The notes: generated from the letters alone by a model not told the origin. DNA of 64,000 bases from Rhodamnia argentea (GCF_020921035.1 NC_063151.1:12655501-12719500), one strand, 5' to 3'. Counted from the first letter of the stretch, positions 48,266 through 61,232 are shown. Numbers and translations: made by a program.

Positions 48266-49713
48266 TTTCGGAGTAATAAATATCTGTGCAGAAAATAAAT
48301 TGTTAGATGTTGTCTTTCAAAGTAACTATTTCATTTTGGCCTTTAAATGAAATAGATCCTCCCACTAAATTTATATTCGGATCCCATACTCCTTAAAAAT
48401 GGGAAACGGTAATCTTTGTTGGGTAAAGATTACTAATGGGGATTGGAGTCCCACCAGTTCATAGTCCACCTCACCTAACAGTTATTAGTGCTCTATAAAC
48501 TTGGTGAGTGAATCAATTTATTCAACGCATCATATGCAAGTCCCAATCATAATTTTGGCCTCTAGACCATGAAAGTCTCACTTGACAGTTATTGACCTCA
48601 TGATCATAGTTAAGTCTAACCCATCGTCTCATGCAAGTATTGAAAACGCAAACGATTCCCTCACTTAACAGTTATTGGAAATCGTTTGACTCCAACTGCA
48701 CAACATCATATGCTTAATGGAGTGGTCCATTATTATGAATGGCAATTGACCCCTATGTATCCATAGCCAATCAATCAACCACTATAATATAGGATCAAAC
48801 CACGACGACGGAAGGCCACGAGTCCGAAACCTGTTTCGACTTAATATTATTTTAAGGAGGTTGTGGTCATTATTAAAGGTCTCACTTTGCACATTAACCG
48901 GTTTAACATGCTCATAAAACACAATAAATAAATAGATGTCAAACGTATAAACATCTATCCTATATGGTGATCATGGAATTATGGTTTAATGGGTCTCGAG
49001 CCAATGAGACCACATTTAACCATTTTAATATTTTAATATTGGAGATCCGCTTTTCGCTTCGTCTTGGTTCCTTGAACTCTTCGCGAACCGGGCCCATAGA
49101 GCTCTTCGGCTTAACGGCACCTCCACGTAATCCTCGTAGCATTTATATCAACAATTGACTATGCTAAACTACGCTAAAAAAAAAAAAATTACATGAAAAA
49201 TAAAAGAAGGATGCAGCCTCCATTTAATAATTACAACCCCAAAAATACCCGTAATCATCATACATTCAATCATATATCAATCACATTGATTAGGGGTTTT
49301 TCCATGATCACCACCGTTCCACGTGAGCAATAAATTCATAATTTAAAGCTTTGGAAGGCACAAAGAAAATTCTGCATTTAATCATATTCATGGTAGAGGA
49401 ACGCAAGCCACGTTAAGAAATCAACGCCAGCGAAACAAATTTCACGTGCGTAATTCTAAGCGGCAATAGCATTCTCGCCACTAGATTCGTAGTTGCGAAT
49501 CATTTGTAGAATTCATACATAATATAAAATAATTACAGATTTTCGATTCAAAATTGATTTAGCCTCAATTTTTGCTATGTTGATTAATTTATTGAATAAA
49601 GTAATCAACTTCTATCGGCCACGTAAAAAGAACAATTCTCTAAAAATAAATTGGCCATAGCATCGCAAAAATCACTACGAACTAAAATCAATTAAACGCA
49701 CGAAAACGCCTAC
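48266..49713 (-). other. copia untranslated leader
   Basis: About 1.45 kb between the 5' LTR and gag. It contains no reading frame of note. Tandem phrases near 48,470-48,680 (cacttgacagttattg types) suggest weak internal repetition. Confidence 0.6.
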
Positions 49714-49732
49714 GGATTGGTTCCGATACCAC
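49714..49732 (-). other. copia primer-binding site
   Basis: On the minus strand the base after the 5' LTR is followed by TGGTATCGGAACC, one mismatch from the initiator-Met pattern TGGTATCAGA in its first ten bases. Confidence 0.75.
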
Positions 49733-51733
49733 TGTTGGGATACACGTAACATGCATAGGCAAATAAAACATATAAAATACGCAGCGGAAATAAATAAAAA
49801 ACCTATACACGTATCTCCGGAGGCGTAGTTCGTGCGTTTCAATCGAAAAACATGTGCAACAAAGGGGTTTAACGGATTACCTCTTGAAGCGTGCTTGAAA
49901 CGAAACAGGTTTAGATGTTCTTCGATCCGAGCCTCACAAGTGTCGGGCCTCTAGTTCGGACACACCACCAATCGCAACGATGAACGGAAGAACGAGTGCG
50001 CGAGAATCACCACTTGAATTGTGCTAGCAATGTCGTGGATACATTACTCCGCAATCTTAAAATATTTTGGTTACGAAAGGGGAGAGAGTTTTGAGAGGCT
50101 CTTCAATAGTTCCTTTTACGAACACTTTTTCATAGCTCTCAAAATGCTCATACGCTTTCTCAAATGCACGCCGAGTGAAAAACCGTTTTCACTCGTTTCC
50201 CTTTTTCCTTTTTTGCATACAAATCTCCTTTTCTTTTTTTTTTTAATAGAAAACATGCGCCGCACGATCAGCATCGTGAGAAGCACCCACGATCCGATCA
50301 TGGGCGCATTGCACAATGACGGCAACCGACGTTGCCGTTCGTTGTGCATGGGCACACGATGAGCAACATTTGCTCATCGTGTGCCATGCATATGGTCAGC
50401 ATTTGCTGACCATGTGCATGCACATAATAATAATAAATAATAATAATAACCATTATTATTATAATAAAAACAAAAAGGCTATTAAATAATAAATGTGCAT
50501 GTTAGACATATAATATATGTCCACGTTGAGCATACGTGTGCATTATATGCACGAGCGCCGATGACCAAAAAATAAAAATAAAAATAAAATTAAATCACAT
50601 TTAATTAATTTTAGCCCGACTAAAATCGGTATATCGTAATTGCAAACATATTTGCAATGTTATCTTTTCGTTCAACGTCGTCATGTATTGGTTGAGGTGT
50701 GTGACATCCCTAGGTTCATCACCGAGCTGGCAATAAGACATGCACTAACACTTTAGTACTTTCAAGAGAATTGATTGTCCCGATCAACATCTAGGTCCTA
50801 CAAGCCATGAGTGACATCTAGCAATATGTCATGGCTACCCAAACAGTGTGAATACTTTAAGAACATAATGAACCCGTCAGCTTTGGTTACAATGTAATTC
50901 AATCCCTTTGTCTTACTATATCCCGATCGAACAAAGACCATGGAATATTTGTCAAGTCACCAATTCGATCATATGCACAAATCTAATTGACATGCATTTA
51001 TATGAGACATGAACATTTCATTCTCGATCATAACCCCAGCTGAGGATTTCAATACATTGTCATAATTAAATTGCATAGGATATCATACTTTGCATGTGAC
51101 AAGGAGACAGATTCCATTTTGCGCACACGTGTGACTTCGTATGTGCATGAACTATGATCATCAAGTACAGAGACGGATCGACGAACCATCAATATGCGTC
51201 CTCGTGAACCATAGCCATCCAACACACAAGTCAACACTATGCCTCAGGTCTAAAGATTATTTACACAAGACCAAAGCATGAACGATTAGACATTGACCAC
51301 GCTAAAAGCTTCCATGTCGCTAATCGTTCAATGCGTGTCACGTTCAGTGAACTTGTTTGATACAAGCACCTGTGTTCTAACTCGGGCATCGCAATACCCA
51401 ATGACTTGTGACTCGTCATTCCCTTAAGCATCCAATGCTCAATAGTAAAGTTAAGAACACACCGGTCTCAATAGGATCATTGATATCCATTCAATGATCC
51501 ATCAACCGAGAACAGTTTAAAGATTCAGTCTAACCGTGAACCTATCACACATATTCTCAACGTCTCAAGAATAGGTTCGCCACAACTGTTCTTGTGGAAT
51601 TTATTCATATAAGCAAATAATTGGACAAATGAATAAATACGTCTTTGCCATTAATTAAATAATAAATTAAAAATACAATCGAAATCCCTAACATGTAACT
51701 ATTACATAGTCGCTTTAAGGCATATCTCTAACA
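49733..51733 (-). repeat. 5' LTR of the copia element
   Basis: 2,001 bp. Like the other LTR, but with an extra hairpin at 50,386-50,420 (ATGGTCAGC/GCTGACCAT plus flanking CATGCA/TGCATG). Confidence 0.95.
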
Positions 51734-51738
51734 AGGAT

Positions 51739-51924
51739 TGCCCGCGCCGAGGCCTTAGCGTGGACCTGAAAACTCTCGTTCATATCGTGTGACGATGTCT
51801 CTATTGCTTGCCACCATGGTCCGAGAGTTTGTTGACCCTCCCATGGAGTTCATGAGAGCTTGCCAACCCATGCATGGATTTGATTGCGATTTTTATTATA
51901 AATGTTAGGACTTAATTGCACTTT
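51739..51924. other. spacer between copia and CACTA end
   Basis: About 190 bp, no feature recognised. Confidence 0.3.
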
Positions 51925-52650
51925 CACTACAAAAAAAAAAAAATAAGGTTTTAGCCACGAAATTTGCCATGAAAATTTTGACAAAATTTGTCGCTAATAG
52001 ATTTTGTGACGAATTATGCCAAAAAAAAAAAAAAATTCGTGGCTAGTTCGGCGTCGCAAAATTAACGACGAAAAAATTAGATTTCGTCGCTAGTTTGCGA
52101 CGAAATCCTATCGTCATTGATTGCGATGATATTTGCGATGAATTTAGTTCGTCGCAAATTAGTGACGAACTTTGCGACGAATATATAATTCCTCGCCAAA
52201 TCGTTGGGGCAATTTAGCTACGAAAAATTAAAGTTCGTCGCTAATTTGCGATGAAATTTGAGAAATTAGCGACGAACTTTACAACGAATATATTCGTCGC
52301 TAATTTGAATTTACGATGAACGCAACGAATCAAGTTCGTCGCTAATTTGCAATGAATATTTTCGTGTCAAATTAGCGATGAATTCTGTTCATTTGAAATA
52401 TCATCGCATTAGCGACGAAAACCTTGCGACGAATTTATAAATAATTTAGCGACAAATTTTGTGACAACACCTTTAGCGACGAATTTTGCTACAAATGTTA
52501 ATCAGTGAGGAAGTTTTATTAATTATTTAGCGATGAATTTTGCGACGAATAATGTATTAAACGACGAGATTTTGTTTTTATCATACATTTTTAGCGACAA
52601 ATTTTGCCACGAATATTGTTCAGCAACAACTTTTGGCGAGTAGTTTTGCA
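51925..52650. mobile_element. CACTA (En/Spm) transposon end with subterminal repeats
   Basis: Starts CACTACAAAAAAA, the plant CACTA terminus. It is followed by some 700 bp packed with GCGACGAA and its inverse TTCGTCGC in both orientations, such as the pair near 52,074-52,107. These are typical transposase-binding subterminal repeats. I could not find the opposite end (TTTTTTGTAGTG) to the right within the window. No transposase is visible. Confidence 0.75.
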
Positions 52651-52959
52651 ATGAGATTGCACACAACAAAGATATTAAAGAATATTCAAAATGTGGGCAG
52701 CTGCGCCATAGCTAGGAGAATCTTTTATATATGATCAAGTGAACGAGAGGTTAAATATGCACCCTCTAACAGTCCAAAAGGCATCTAATGAAAAATGAAA
52801 TACTAGTAAATACGGGAGGACAAATATGCACCATGTTTCAAGAATATATACTAGTAAATTCCATGTCAAATGAAAAATGAAATCAAAAGAGACAAACCCC
52901 CCTAAAAAAACACAAACCAATGACTAGCATAAGAAGTTCAATATGAGAAGCAAAAGTAC

Positions 52960-53229
52960 CTACTGAGCAAAACTAATGACTAGCATCAGGAGCTTAGAAT
53001 TGGCATTAAAACTATCGAAGCCTCCACTATTTGATCCGGCAGGATTTGTTTGATATGCAGGAATTGGAGCCATTGAGGGGGCGCTACTAGAAGAGATTGG
53101 GATTGGTCCACTCCCAGGATTTGTAGGAAGGACGTTGAATGCAGGAGGCCTTGGCATGCCATTCAGTTGATGGATAGAGGGAGCACCAGGCGGTCGAACC
53201 ATTGAAGGCATCGTTGAAGGATTATAGCC
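52960..53229 (-). pseudogene. captured Pro/Ser-rich exon fragment
   Basis: The minus strand has an AG acceptor (ttttggcag at about 53,230) followed by a coding-like GYNPSTMPSMVRPPGAPS..., PRPPAFNVLPTNPGSGP and SGGFDSFNANSK, ending in a stop near a GT. Composition and a clean acceptor argue for a real exon lifted from a host gene. I cannot name the parent. Confidence 0.5.
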
Positions 53230-53494
53230 TGCCAAAAGAAGAAAAAAACTATAAAATAAAATTCAAGTTTCTCCATTTATAGCCATTTTATACATGGGCG
53301 AGAAAGAGACATATATGAGTAGATGTAGATGATATAAGCTTACCAAAATGATATCAAACTATTGATGAGAACATATATGGAACTGCTTGCTTGTCAAAAG
53401 ATCTCCCACATCCAATGCAATGAGTCAAAGCATTATAATAAAATGGTGTGGCATGGAAAACTAAAAAAAGAAAAACAAACTATAAGTCAAACAC

Positions 53495-53669
53495 ATATAA
53501 GAATCATGGGTGCAAATAAGATAAATAGAGCATGTACTTATAATAAGAACTAATATAAGAATCATGGGTGCAAATAAGATAAATAGAGCATGTACTTATT
53601 TAAGGACTAATATAAGAATCATGGGTGCAAATAAGATAAATAGAGCATGTACTTATAATAAGGACTAAT
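53495..53669. repeat. 58-bp tandem repeat x 3
   Basis: Near-identical units start at 53,495, 53,553 and 53,610, each containing ATAAGAATCATGGGTGCAAA and AGAGCATGTACTTAT. Almost no divergence, so recent. Confidence 0.85.
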
Positions 53670-54000
53670 GAGTACCCAGAACACAATGTTTTTAAATCCA
53701 CTGAGATGAGTCAAATTTGTTTGGCAAAAAAACACTAATCAAGAATAATATGATGTCTTTTGCCATGTAATGATTATAATTGACTTTGTATGTTAATCAA
53801 TCATCCTTCTTGCCTCTCAGGAACTATGAGTATTAATTTACATGTTTACGTAAAATAAAAACAATGAACCTCTATAAGATGGGTATTATTATGAGTATTT
53901 CATTCCTTGGCAACGGCTGGATCGTAATCCTAATTCAGCTCCTCCACCTACTTGACGAACTGAGCAATTTTCAAGGGAGGTATGCGAAAACCTGTTACCT

Positions 54001-54078
54001 GTGTCCTATCCTTTTGCTTGTAATAGACAAGGAGGGCCACAACTGGGTAGTCATGAAGTTTAAAGAGAGAAATCTACT
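54001..54078 (-). pseudogene. exon-like fragment, parent unknown
   Basis: Minus-strand frame ISLFKLHDYPVVALLVYYK followed by QKDRTQ and a GT donor (cacag|gtaaca at 54,000). It has exon-like borders within the captured segment. Not assigned. Confidence 0.35.
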
Positions 54079-54262
54079 AAGGCTTGCTATCAAACCCCGC
54101 CGCCACTAAATTAATGATACTCGTAACCTCAACAGAATTATACCTCAGCATCTGACTTCCACACATACAAAATTCACCTATCACATTTGTAGTATGTTGA
54201 CTGTTCGTTTGACCTTTTATTGAACCCCTGATACTGACTGAGGAGTAATACCAAACATTTAC

Positions 54263-54340
54263 CGTCGCATGAAGGTAAGAACTCGTAATTGGATATGATG
54301 ACCAGAAGTACCTCAGCAATTCTTGTATGGATGGCCAATG
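54263..54340 (-). pseudogene. TFIIH subunit TFB1-like exon fragment
   Basis: A 78-bp block with AG acceptor (gatgacag) and GT donor (gtaaatg) encodes 26 residues including ELLRYFWSSYPITSSYLH. This resembles the conserved C-terminal ELLRHFWSSYPIT segment of plant TFB1 (p62 of TFIIH, transcription/repair), recalled from memory. The neighbouring exons of that gene are not present, so it is a fragment. Confidence 0.6.
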
Positions 54341-54420
54341 CTGTCATCAAGAATAGTTGCAATGACAACTAAGAGAATATGAGCAAATTTGCATCAGGAG
54401 ACATCGAAACCAAATTGCCT

Positions 54421-54534
54421 TTAATAGGAGAAGTAGATACAATGTACTTGATTCACAACAAAGCCCTTCAGCATATTCAAGAAGTCTGCATGCCTTTCCT
54501 TATGCAGCCGTTCAAGTTGAGTCCAGTTATTTTC
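54421..54534 (-). pseudogene. sorting nexin (SNX1/SNX2-like) last-exon fragment
   Basis: After the acceptor attgcag (to 54,535) the minus strand reads ENNWTQLERLHKERHADFLN and MLKGFVVNQV, then diverges to a stop at 54,421. It matches the BAR-domain C-terminus of plant sorting nexins (ELERLDKER.ADFLNMLKGFVVNQVGYAEK), but the helix is cut after NQV. Confidence 0.65.
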
Positions 54535-55570
54535 CTGCAATAATACTACCTCAGTTGAAGGTGAAAGTGCTAAAAACTGAAACTATACTAGTGGCCCTGC
54601 CTTCAAGAAAATATCAAAAACAAATCCGCATATTTTAAATTCAACCTCCCTCTACACAAATAAGTTTCTTAGGAGGTACTAAAGATACCTTAACAGTCGA
54701 CAGAAGCTTGAAACTCAGAAACAAAATCAGCAAATTCAACAGCCCTTGCGCTTGTTAAAGCACCCATCTCTTGGAATCAATTAGTGGAGTCTCAATACAA
54801 TCACACGAAGACGAGTGAATAACGATGCACAAGTATTCGGGGTAATTCATTCACCCGAGAACCTGAAGAGCATGATCTTTTTCCTAACTAGAATTTTCGT
54901 GAAAATAAACACAATAGCAAAGAAGAATAAGAAATGAAATGAGGTTGGAGTGCACAGATTCTCAAGGAAAATGTGAAAAAAGAGAACTTTGTAAGCCATC
55001 TTGACCGGAAGGACACATAAGGAGCAATGTCATGACAATTGTCTGCATTCTCCTGACTTCACTAGAGTAATGGAACGTTTTACATCTAGAATTATTTCTC
55101 GTATATAATCTTGGAGATCATCAAACCAGTGGTAGAATTATTGAACAATTAAAAAAAATCAAATTCCAACTACGAGAGATATACTAGGTTAAAGAGATCT
55201 TGAAACACAAATTAGAAGCACAAGGCTTGTTCCAGTGTTAGAAAGGTTAGAGGACTGACTGGTTAACCAGTTACAAAATGCAAACTATAAGATTTTGCTA
55301 ATTCCAAATTTAACCAAAAACTTGGTCTACCTAAATGTCAAGTACTCTCAATCACAGCAGTTGTCTATGTGTACAATGAAAAAGAGTTACTGAGGGCTTG
55401 TGATTCCACTGAACAACCTAATTTTAATACTCATTCAGAAATGCCCATGTACATATATGCATCTTCTTTCGTTTGTATTTTCATTAATAAAATATATATA
55501 CAACCCACTAGAACAGAGAGCAAGTTTTGTTGATCAAAATAACCAGCAAGGGAAAAACAAAATATTTGAA
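54535..55570. other. remainder of the captured-fragment region and intergenic DNA
   Basis: A minus-strand stretch near 54,695-54,760 reads ARAVEFADFVSEFQASVDC and could be another captured exon. From 54,800 onward nothing is recognised. Confidence 0.3.
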
Positions 55571-55571
55571 A

Positions 55572-55800
55572 GTAACGCCATAATTTTCAAAAATTGTTCA
55601 CTTAAGTACCGTCGCTGACGTGGATGCTCGAAAGCTGACGTGGCAAGCTGGAAAAGCTGATGTGGACGCTGGAAAAGTTGACGTAGCATTGAAGTGAACA
55701 ATTTTTTAAAGTTATAGCACTCAAGTGAACGTTTTGAAAGTTATGGTATTTAAGTGAATGCCGTACATAAGTTATGGCACTCATGGTGTACTTATCTCTC
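55572..55800. mobile_element. truncated copy of the GTTCACTTGAGTG foldback MITE
   Basis: Shares GCTGACGTGG modules, AAGTGAACAATTTTT and the terminal GTTATGGCACTCATGGTGTAC with 16,206-16,546. The left arm is shortened. Confidence 0.7.
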
Positions 55801-56474
55801 CTAGCACTTAATGTGTAAGTCCTTTTTAGCAATGCAGTTACAATAATACTATTCTATATGAAATAATACTTTACTTGGAAACTTGAGGATATTGGAGGTC
55901 ATGTTAGGTTTTAAAATCGTTCTAGACAGCCTTAAACTAGTATAAGAAGTGTTTTAAAATCGTTCTGACGCGGCTGGGACAAAGTGGCGATGTTGGGCGT
56001 CACACGTCTCTCAACCCATGCTGCCTAGATGCTGGATGTGGCGTCGGCACATAAAACGCTCACACAAATTTATAGTGTTACGATGCGTTGGAAACCCTTG
56101 CAGGTTCGGTGTGCTGCGACCAAAACAATCAACGTCATGCGGGTGCATCCGGAAGCGGCTGCCTTCACATTGGTTTAGATTGGTTTGATCTTATTTAATC
56201 TTTTCAAAACAATGAAATTTGATTTATTAATTTGAAAATCCTTTCTGATTGAATCCGACAAAACCATTGGATCTCTATTGTCAACATTGCTGACCCCACA
56301 TTGAAGCCCAAAAAAAAAAAAAAAGGAATAAACCAGAGAAAATGGAAGCCCACACACGTTTTCACGCACGTCCCCATCCATGAAAGTATTTAGAAACACG
56401 CATATAATTGGGGCTGTGCCTTTGAGAAGACGAAAGTTTGGCTTAAGTACCTTATAAGTATCAAAATTTATGTT
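55801..56474. other. intergenic, nothing recognised
   Basis: Includes a 13-bp phrase repeated at about 55,910 and 55,952 (ttttaaaatcgtt). No gene. Confidence 0.35.
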
Positions 56475-56852
56475 TGATGGGAACGGATCCCATAAACATA
56501 CACAGCGGAATTACTCTGAATCAACAAGCCCTAGAATCAATCTTGAATCACCGATCGGAGAAATGCATCACAGAATGAACGCACCTCGAGTTTTCACAGA
56601 TTAAATGTACACAATGCAGCCTCGAGAGAATTGAATCGCCCCGTTTGACGTTTCGGAGAGGAGATTAGGAGTTTGTCGTCATTCGTCACTTTTCTACGTT
56701 CTCTATTCTTCATTGGGAGAACATCTAAACAACGTCTGACGTTCTTGAATAAGATAACTGCCTTTTTGGCAGTTTATCTATAATGGGTCAAGGGTTATGA
56801 TAGCCTACATGGGCGGACCATGGTCCTTCCCATGCACCCTCATTTTCTAACA
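56475..56852 (-). repeat. 3' LTR of the older copia element
   Basis: 378 bp, bounded by TGATGGGAACGG and TTTTCTAACA on the plus strand. It is followed by tctcccact, the complement of the polypurine tract. Confidence 0.88.
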
Positions 56853-58519
56853 TCTCCCACTCGCTCATGAAGGGCTATCCATAACTCTCATTTGCCCACG
56901 AAGGATCAACGACTCCTACTCACCCACGAAGGGTTAAACATAACTCTCTCTCTTTTCTGCAAAGTTCATATTGACAAATAATCCGTGCGACCAGCATACT
57001 TTGAGAGCTCGTTGCTATACATCTGTTAGGAGTATATAGCTACTCAAAATAGGCATATTAATTTAGAGTAGATCTAATATACAGTACCCTAGATCAATCA
57101 GTCACATTTACATCATATTTCTCTCGATCTCTTTTAGTACTCAAATACAATACATTGTATTCACAATCATGACTAAACTCAAATAATCATAATTGGTCGA
57201 CTTGTGAATACAAAGATTGAATGTGACATCAAAATAAATTGATCTTCATCTTCCCTTAAACCTCTCAATCTCAATTCAGCTCGCTTTTCTAGAAATGTCC
57301 CATTAGATCGAATCAATCTCATGACCATTGGTAACACCCTAAGATAGCGAACACCGAAAAAAAAATCTTGAGAATAAGTAAGAGTCGTGAGGGGACTAAA
57401 TTGAGGAACTTTTATCCTCAAGAGTTCCGCACGGCTGTAGAGTTGAGATCAAAACTCTTGCCAAACTTTTTTTGGTCGGCTCATGCATACGTAATATGAA
57501 GTACGTATTACGGTATTCTCTCCTTTCCCATGGAGCGTATGTCTTTTCTCTTAATTCCGTACAGACGATAGTTTAGACATACTCAATGTCTAACTTAAGT
57601 TCACCAATCTACTCTCTTTAAAAGAATCCATCAGAACTCACATCCGGCATTAAAGACAAATAAAGTGAAATATGTGGGTTATTTCACTTTCGGACATAAT
57701 AAATATTATGACCTCATCTTGACACTCTGTTAAGGCGACATTTATACTTTAAGCTCGAGCTCTCAATTATCACCTAGATAATGAGCTTAAAATTGTCTCA
57801 TCTCTATTTATCACAAAGTAAATAGAGGCGATTACCCATGTGAGTGGGTTAATCTCCATCCGTCCGACATACCTTATTAAACAATGCACTAAGCATTAAT
57901 ATGCATAAATGTCATACAAACTCATAGGCAACAATAATGATAACATATGCCATTAGATGTGAACTTTGGGAAATATAAATATCCAGTACTCTCACTTCTA
58001 CGCACTTCTAGAGATTTAAATGCGGGGAACTAATCCCTTTGTCAACGCATGACCAAGGAAGATATCTCTAGGAATTAACTTCATCATAAAATCTGCTATT
58101 ATTCTATGCGTAGATATGTACTGTATGTTCACATCTTTTCATATAAAAATGTCTTTCACAAAATCATACTTCGTGTCTATATTGTTTAGTTTGGCAGTGG
58201 ATCTTTAGTGTAAGCTTTTGCTACTTGACTATCACAATTAACCAATAATTGAACCCGTAGCATCCTTACTAACACCTCATTGATCCAAACGTCTCTTAAG
58301 CCAAACACTCTCTTGTACTACTATTGATAACACCACGAGATTAATTTCTATTGTGGATAAGGCTATACACGTTTGTTTCCTACTACTCTATGATATGACA
58401 CCATTGCTAAGTAAGAATGCAACCCCTGAGGTAGATTTCCTCTTATCTAAATCTCTTCCTCATTCAACATTAGTGTGGCCTTCAAAACACAAATCTCTAC
58501 TTTGATAACTCAGTAAAAA

Positions 58520-59290
58520 TTAGCAGCACTTTACAAATACCTCGAGAATCTCTTGACGGCAATCCAATGTGCTTGACCTAGATTGGACTGGTACACTTAC
58601 CATTCCAACTGCATAACAAGTATTAGGTTTAGTACACTTCATAGCGTACATTGAGCTTCCAACAGTACTAGCATACATAACACTTTCCATTTCTTTAATC
58701 CCTTGTGGAGTCTCGGGACCCGTTCTGCAGATTAGGCCTTCAGCTCTTGCAATAGGAGTATCTTTGGGTTTACAATCTTGCATATGAAATCATTCAAGGA
58801 CTTCATCTATATAAGTATCTTGTGAAAGAGATCACAATTTCATTGAAAAATATCTTGAAGTCTTAACTTTAAGAATGTATGCAGATTCACCCATAACTTT
58901 TATTTCAAAATTGGAACATAACCAATTCTTGACCGTATCGATAAACTCCATATTGCTTCTAGCAATTAGTATATCATCAACATATAATGATAAGATTACT
59001 CATTGATCTTTGGATCTTTTGATATATACGTGATTATCCTCATCAGTCATTACAAAATCATTTGCCACTATGGCATTATGAAAAAGTATATATCATTCTA
59101 TCGAAGACAACTTGAGGCCATGTATCGATCTAAAAAAAATCGATACACGTTTTGTTCTTGGCCTTTTGTAATAAACCCAATAGGTTGTTTCATATAGATT
59201 TCTTTTACTAATTCTCCATTGAGAATAATAGTCTTCACATCCATTTGACGTAATTCAAGATCCATATTAATCACCACCGTAATGAGATGA
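58520..59290 (-). pseudogene. copia RT/RNase H relic
   Basis: Minus-strand motifs in order: LRQMDVKTIILNGE, then LYVDDILIARSN (catalytic YVDD), SQDTYIDE, MQDCKPKDTPIARAEG, and YASTVGSSMYAMKCTKPNT. Stops and shifts interrupt it. Typical Copia RT to RNase H linker. Confidence 0.82.
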
Positions 59291-60750
59291 ATTAATTATA
59301 CTATTTCACCACAAGGTGAGCCTTATATCTCTCAATCAAGCCATCGGCTTTGGGCTTTATTTTGATAACACACTTGCTCCCAATGGCTTTACGTTCATGC
59401 GGAAGATCAATCAGTTTCTAAACTTGATTTGATCCTATTGACTCCATCTCTTTTTCCATTGCTTATATCCATTTTTTCTTATCGGGGCAAGTCGGAGTCT
59501 CATTTACATTCTTTGGCTCATTCTCTTCTTGTGGAGCGACCATAAAAGCTTTAACTTCAATGTCTAAACATCAATGAGTCGATGGAGAAAGCTTTTGCAA
59601 CTTGTTCTCCAAATTGGAGATTGTATACTTAGTACATCATTCTCCATTATGCTCCAACTCGGATTAGATAATGACAACATTTTTACATCAAGTGGTTGCA
59701 ATTGAGACTAGTTCGAAACAAATTCCCCACTTCTCACATTGCTCCCACTTGGATGAGATGCTCTAGTAAAATCATTATCAATATCCAACATTTAAACAGA
59801 GAATAGTTTTTCATTTAGCTCGCCCTTATTTGAAAATTCATTCACTAAGAATGTGACATCTCATGATTCAAATTTAGTTACATTTCCTACTTTCTTGCTC
59901 ACCTATAACAATACCCTTTAGAGTGACCTCAGTATCTCATTAAGATACTCATTTTGTCTCTAGAAAACAATTTTCCATACTTGTGGGAAAATCGTGGGTA
60001 TAGGTAGCAAATCCTCAAGGTCTAAGAAAGACTGAAACCTTATTGTCGACCTATCCACAACTCATATAGAGTAGAAGTAACTGATTTAGAAGGTATACGG
60101 TTAAGTATCTAGACAGCAAATAATAAAACTTCACATCAAAAAGGTGATAAGTAAATTAGCCTATGCCATTATAAACCTAACCGTTTTTTTTATTGGGATC
60201 TGTTTCTTCTCTTTGCAACTCCAATTCTATTGAGGAATCGTTGGAATAGTCAAATATATTTATATTCCTTTTTCATCACATAAATGTCTGAAACCGATCA
60301 AATAGATTTTCTCGACCTTAATTGGATCATTCATTTTTTTTAATTGATTTTTTTTAAAGCTCAAAGAAAATTTTCTCAAAGCAACTCATGCCTCGGATTT
60401 ATGAGAAATCAAAAAATGACATGTCCGAATAGAGTGTAATCATTCATAAATGTGATGAAATAAACGATCACATGCCTTGCTTTCACATTCATTAAATCAC
60501 AAATGTCCGAGTGGTTCAACTGTAAAGGAAATTAAGCTCTTGTTCCTTTTTCAAACGATTTCCTCTTTATTTTTTTACTAGGCATTCTCACAAATAGACA
60601 AATTGACTTTTTCATTATTGCCCAATAAGCCCTTTTTTTGGCTTATCCAAATGTTCTCCATTGGCCAATATGACCGACCCAAGAATGCCATATATTCACA
60701 TCATCACAAAAGACATAAATATGGAATAACAAATATTCACATTATTGTAC

Positions 60751-61232
60751 TTAACAATCGCCAGAGTGAAACCATTTAGAAATATAATAACTTATTCCCA
60801 ACGATAAGTTATCACCATCGTTATGAAAGTTCAAACTGAAATCAAGTTTAACCAAAACTAACACGGAAACTAAATTCCATCGAGTTTTTGGAGCATGTAA
60901 CACAATATGTAGAAACATGGTGCGACCATTGTGCATACTCAATTGGCAAGTGCCAATCCCTTTAACTTCCACTCAGGAATTATTTTCCACATTTATTCAT
61001 TTGCTCCATGTGAAACTTGTCAAAATTCCACTAAGGCATTTTCATCATTCACTACATGATCTGTGGTCCCCACGTCTACATTCCACAAAGGATGAGATTC
61101 GGTTATAATGACTAAACTGTAGACATAAGTAACACTCTCAAGTGCACAAAGGATGTTTATTTTCTTTAGCTCATAACAATTGTGAGCAAAGTAACCCTTC
61201 TTGCCACAACTAAAACACTTCACTATTGACAT
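60751..61232 (-). pseudogene. copia zinc knuckle, protease and pre-integrase relic
   Basis: CFSCGKKGYFAHNCYE (knuckle with the expected His replaced by Tyr), DVGTTDHV (protease, usually DSGAT.H), and MEVKGIGTCQLSMHNGRTMF..HIVLHAPKTRWNLVSVL, typical of the gag-pre-integrase segment. Frames are broken between them. Confidence 0.8.

Larger units (their letters stand above)
42318..51733 (-). mobile_element. full-length Ty1/copia retrotransposon
   Basis: A 9,416-bp element on the minus strand, flanked by AGGAT (42,313-42,317 and 51,734-51,738). In element orientation the 5' LTR is 49,733-51,733 and the 3' LTR 42,318-44,281; both begin TGTTAGAGATATG and end CCCAACA. Domain order gag, zinc knuckle, protease, integrase, RT, RNase H is diagnostic for copia. 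The body has about four in-frame stops and two frameshifts, so it is inactive but little decayed. The LTRs differ more than those of the Ty3 element, so it is probably older. Confidence 0.95.

Noticed and set aside
52735-52920. Short minus-strand hydrophobic frame
   Set aside because: No supporting exon borders or homology. AT-rich sequence easily encodes such peptides.
57179-57421. 80-codon minus-strand frame in the older copia element
   Set aside because: Not similar to any copia domain I recognise, and it lies in decayed DNA after RNase H.
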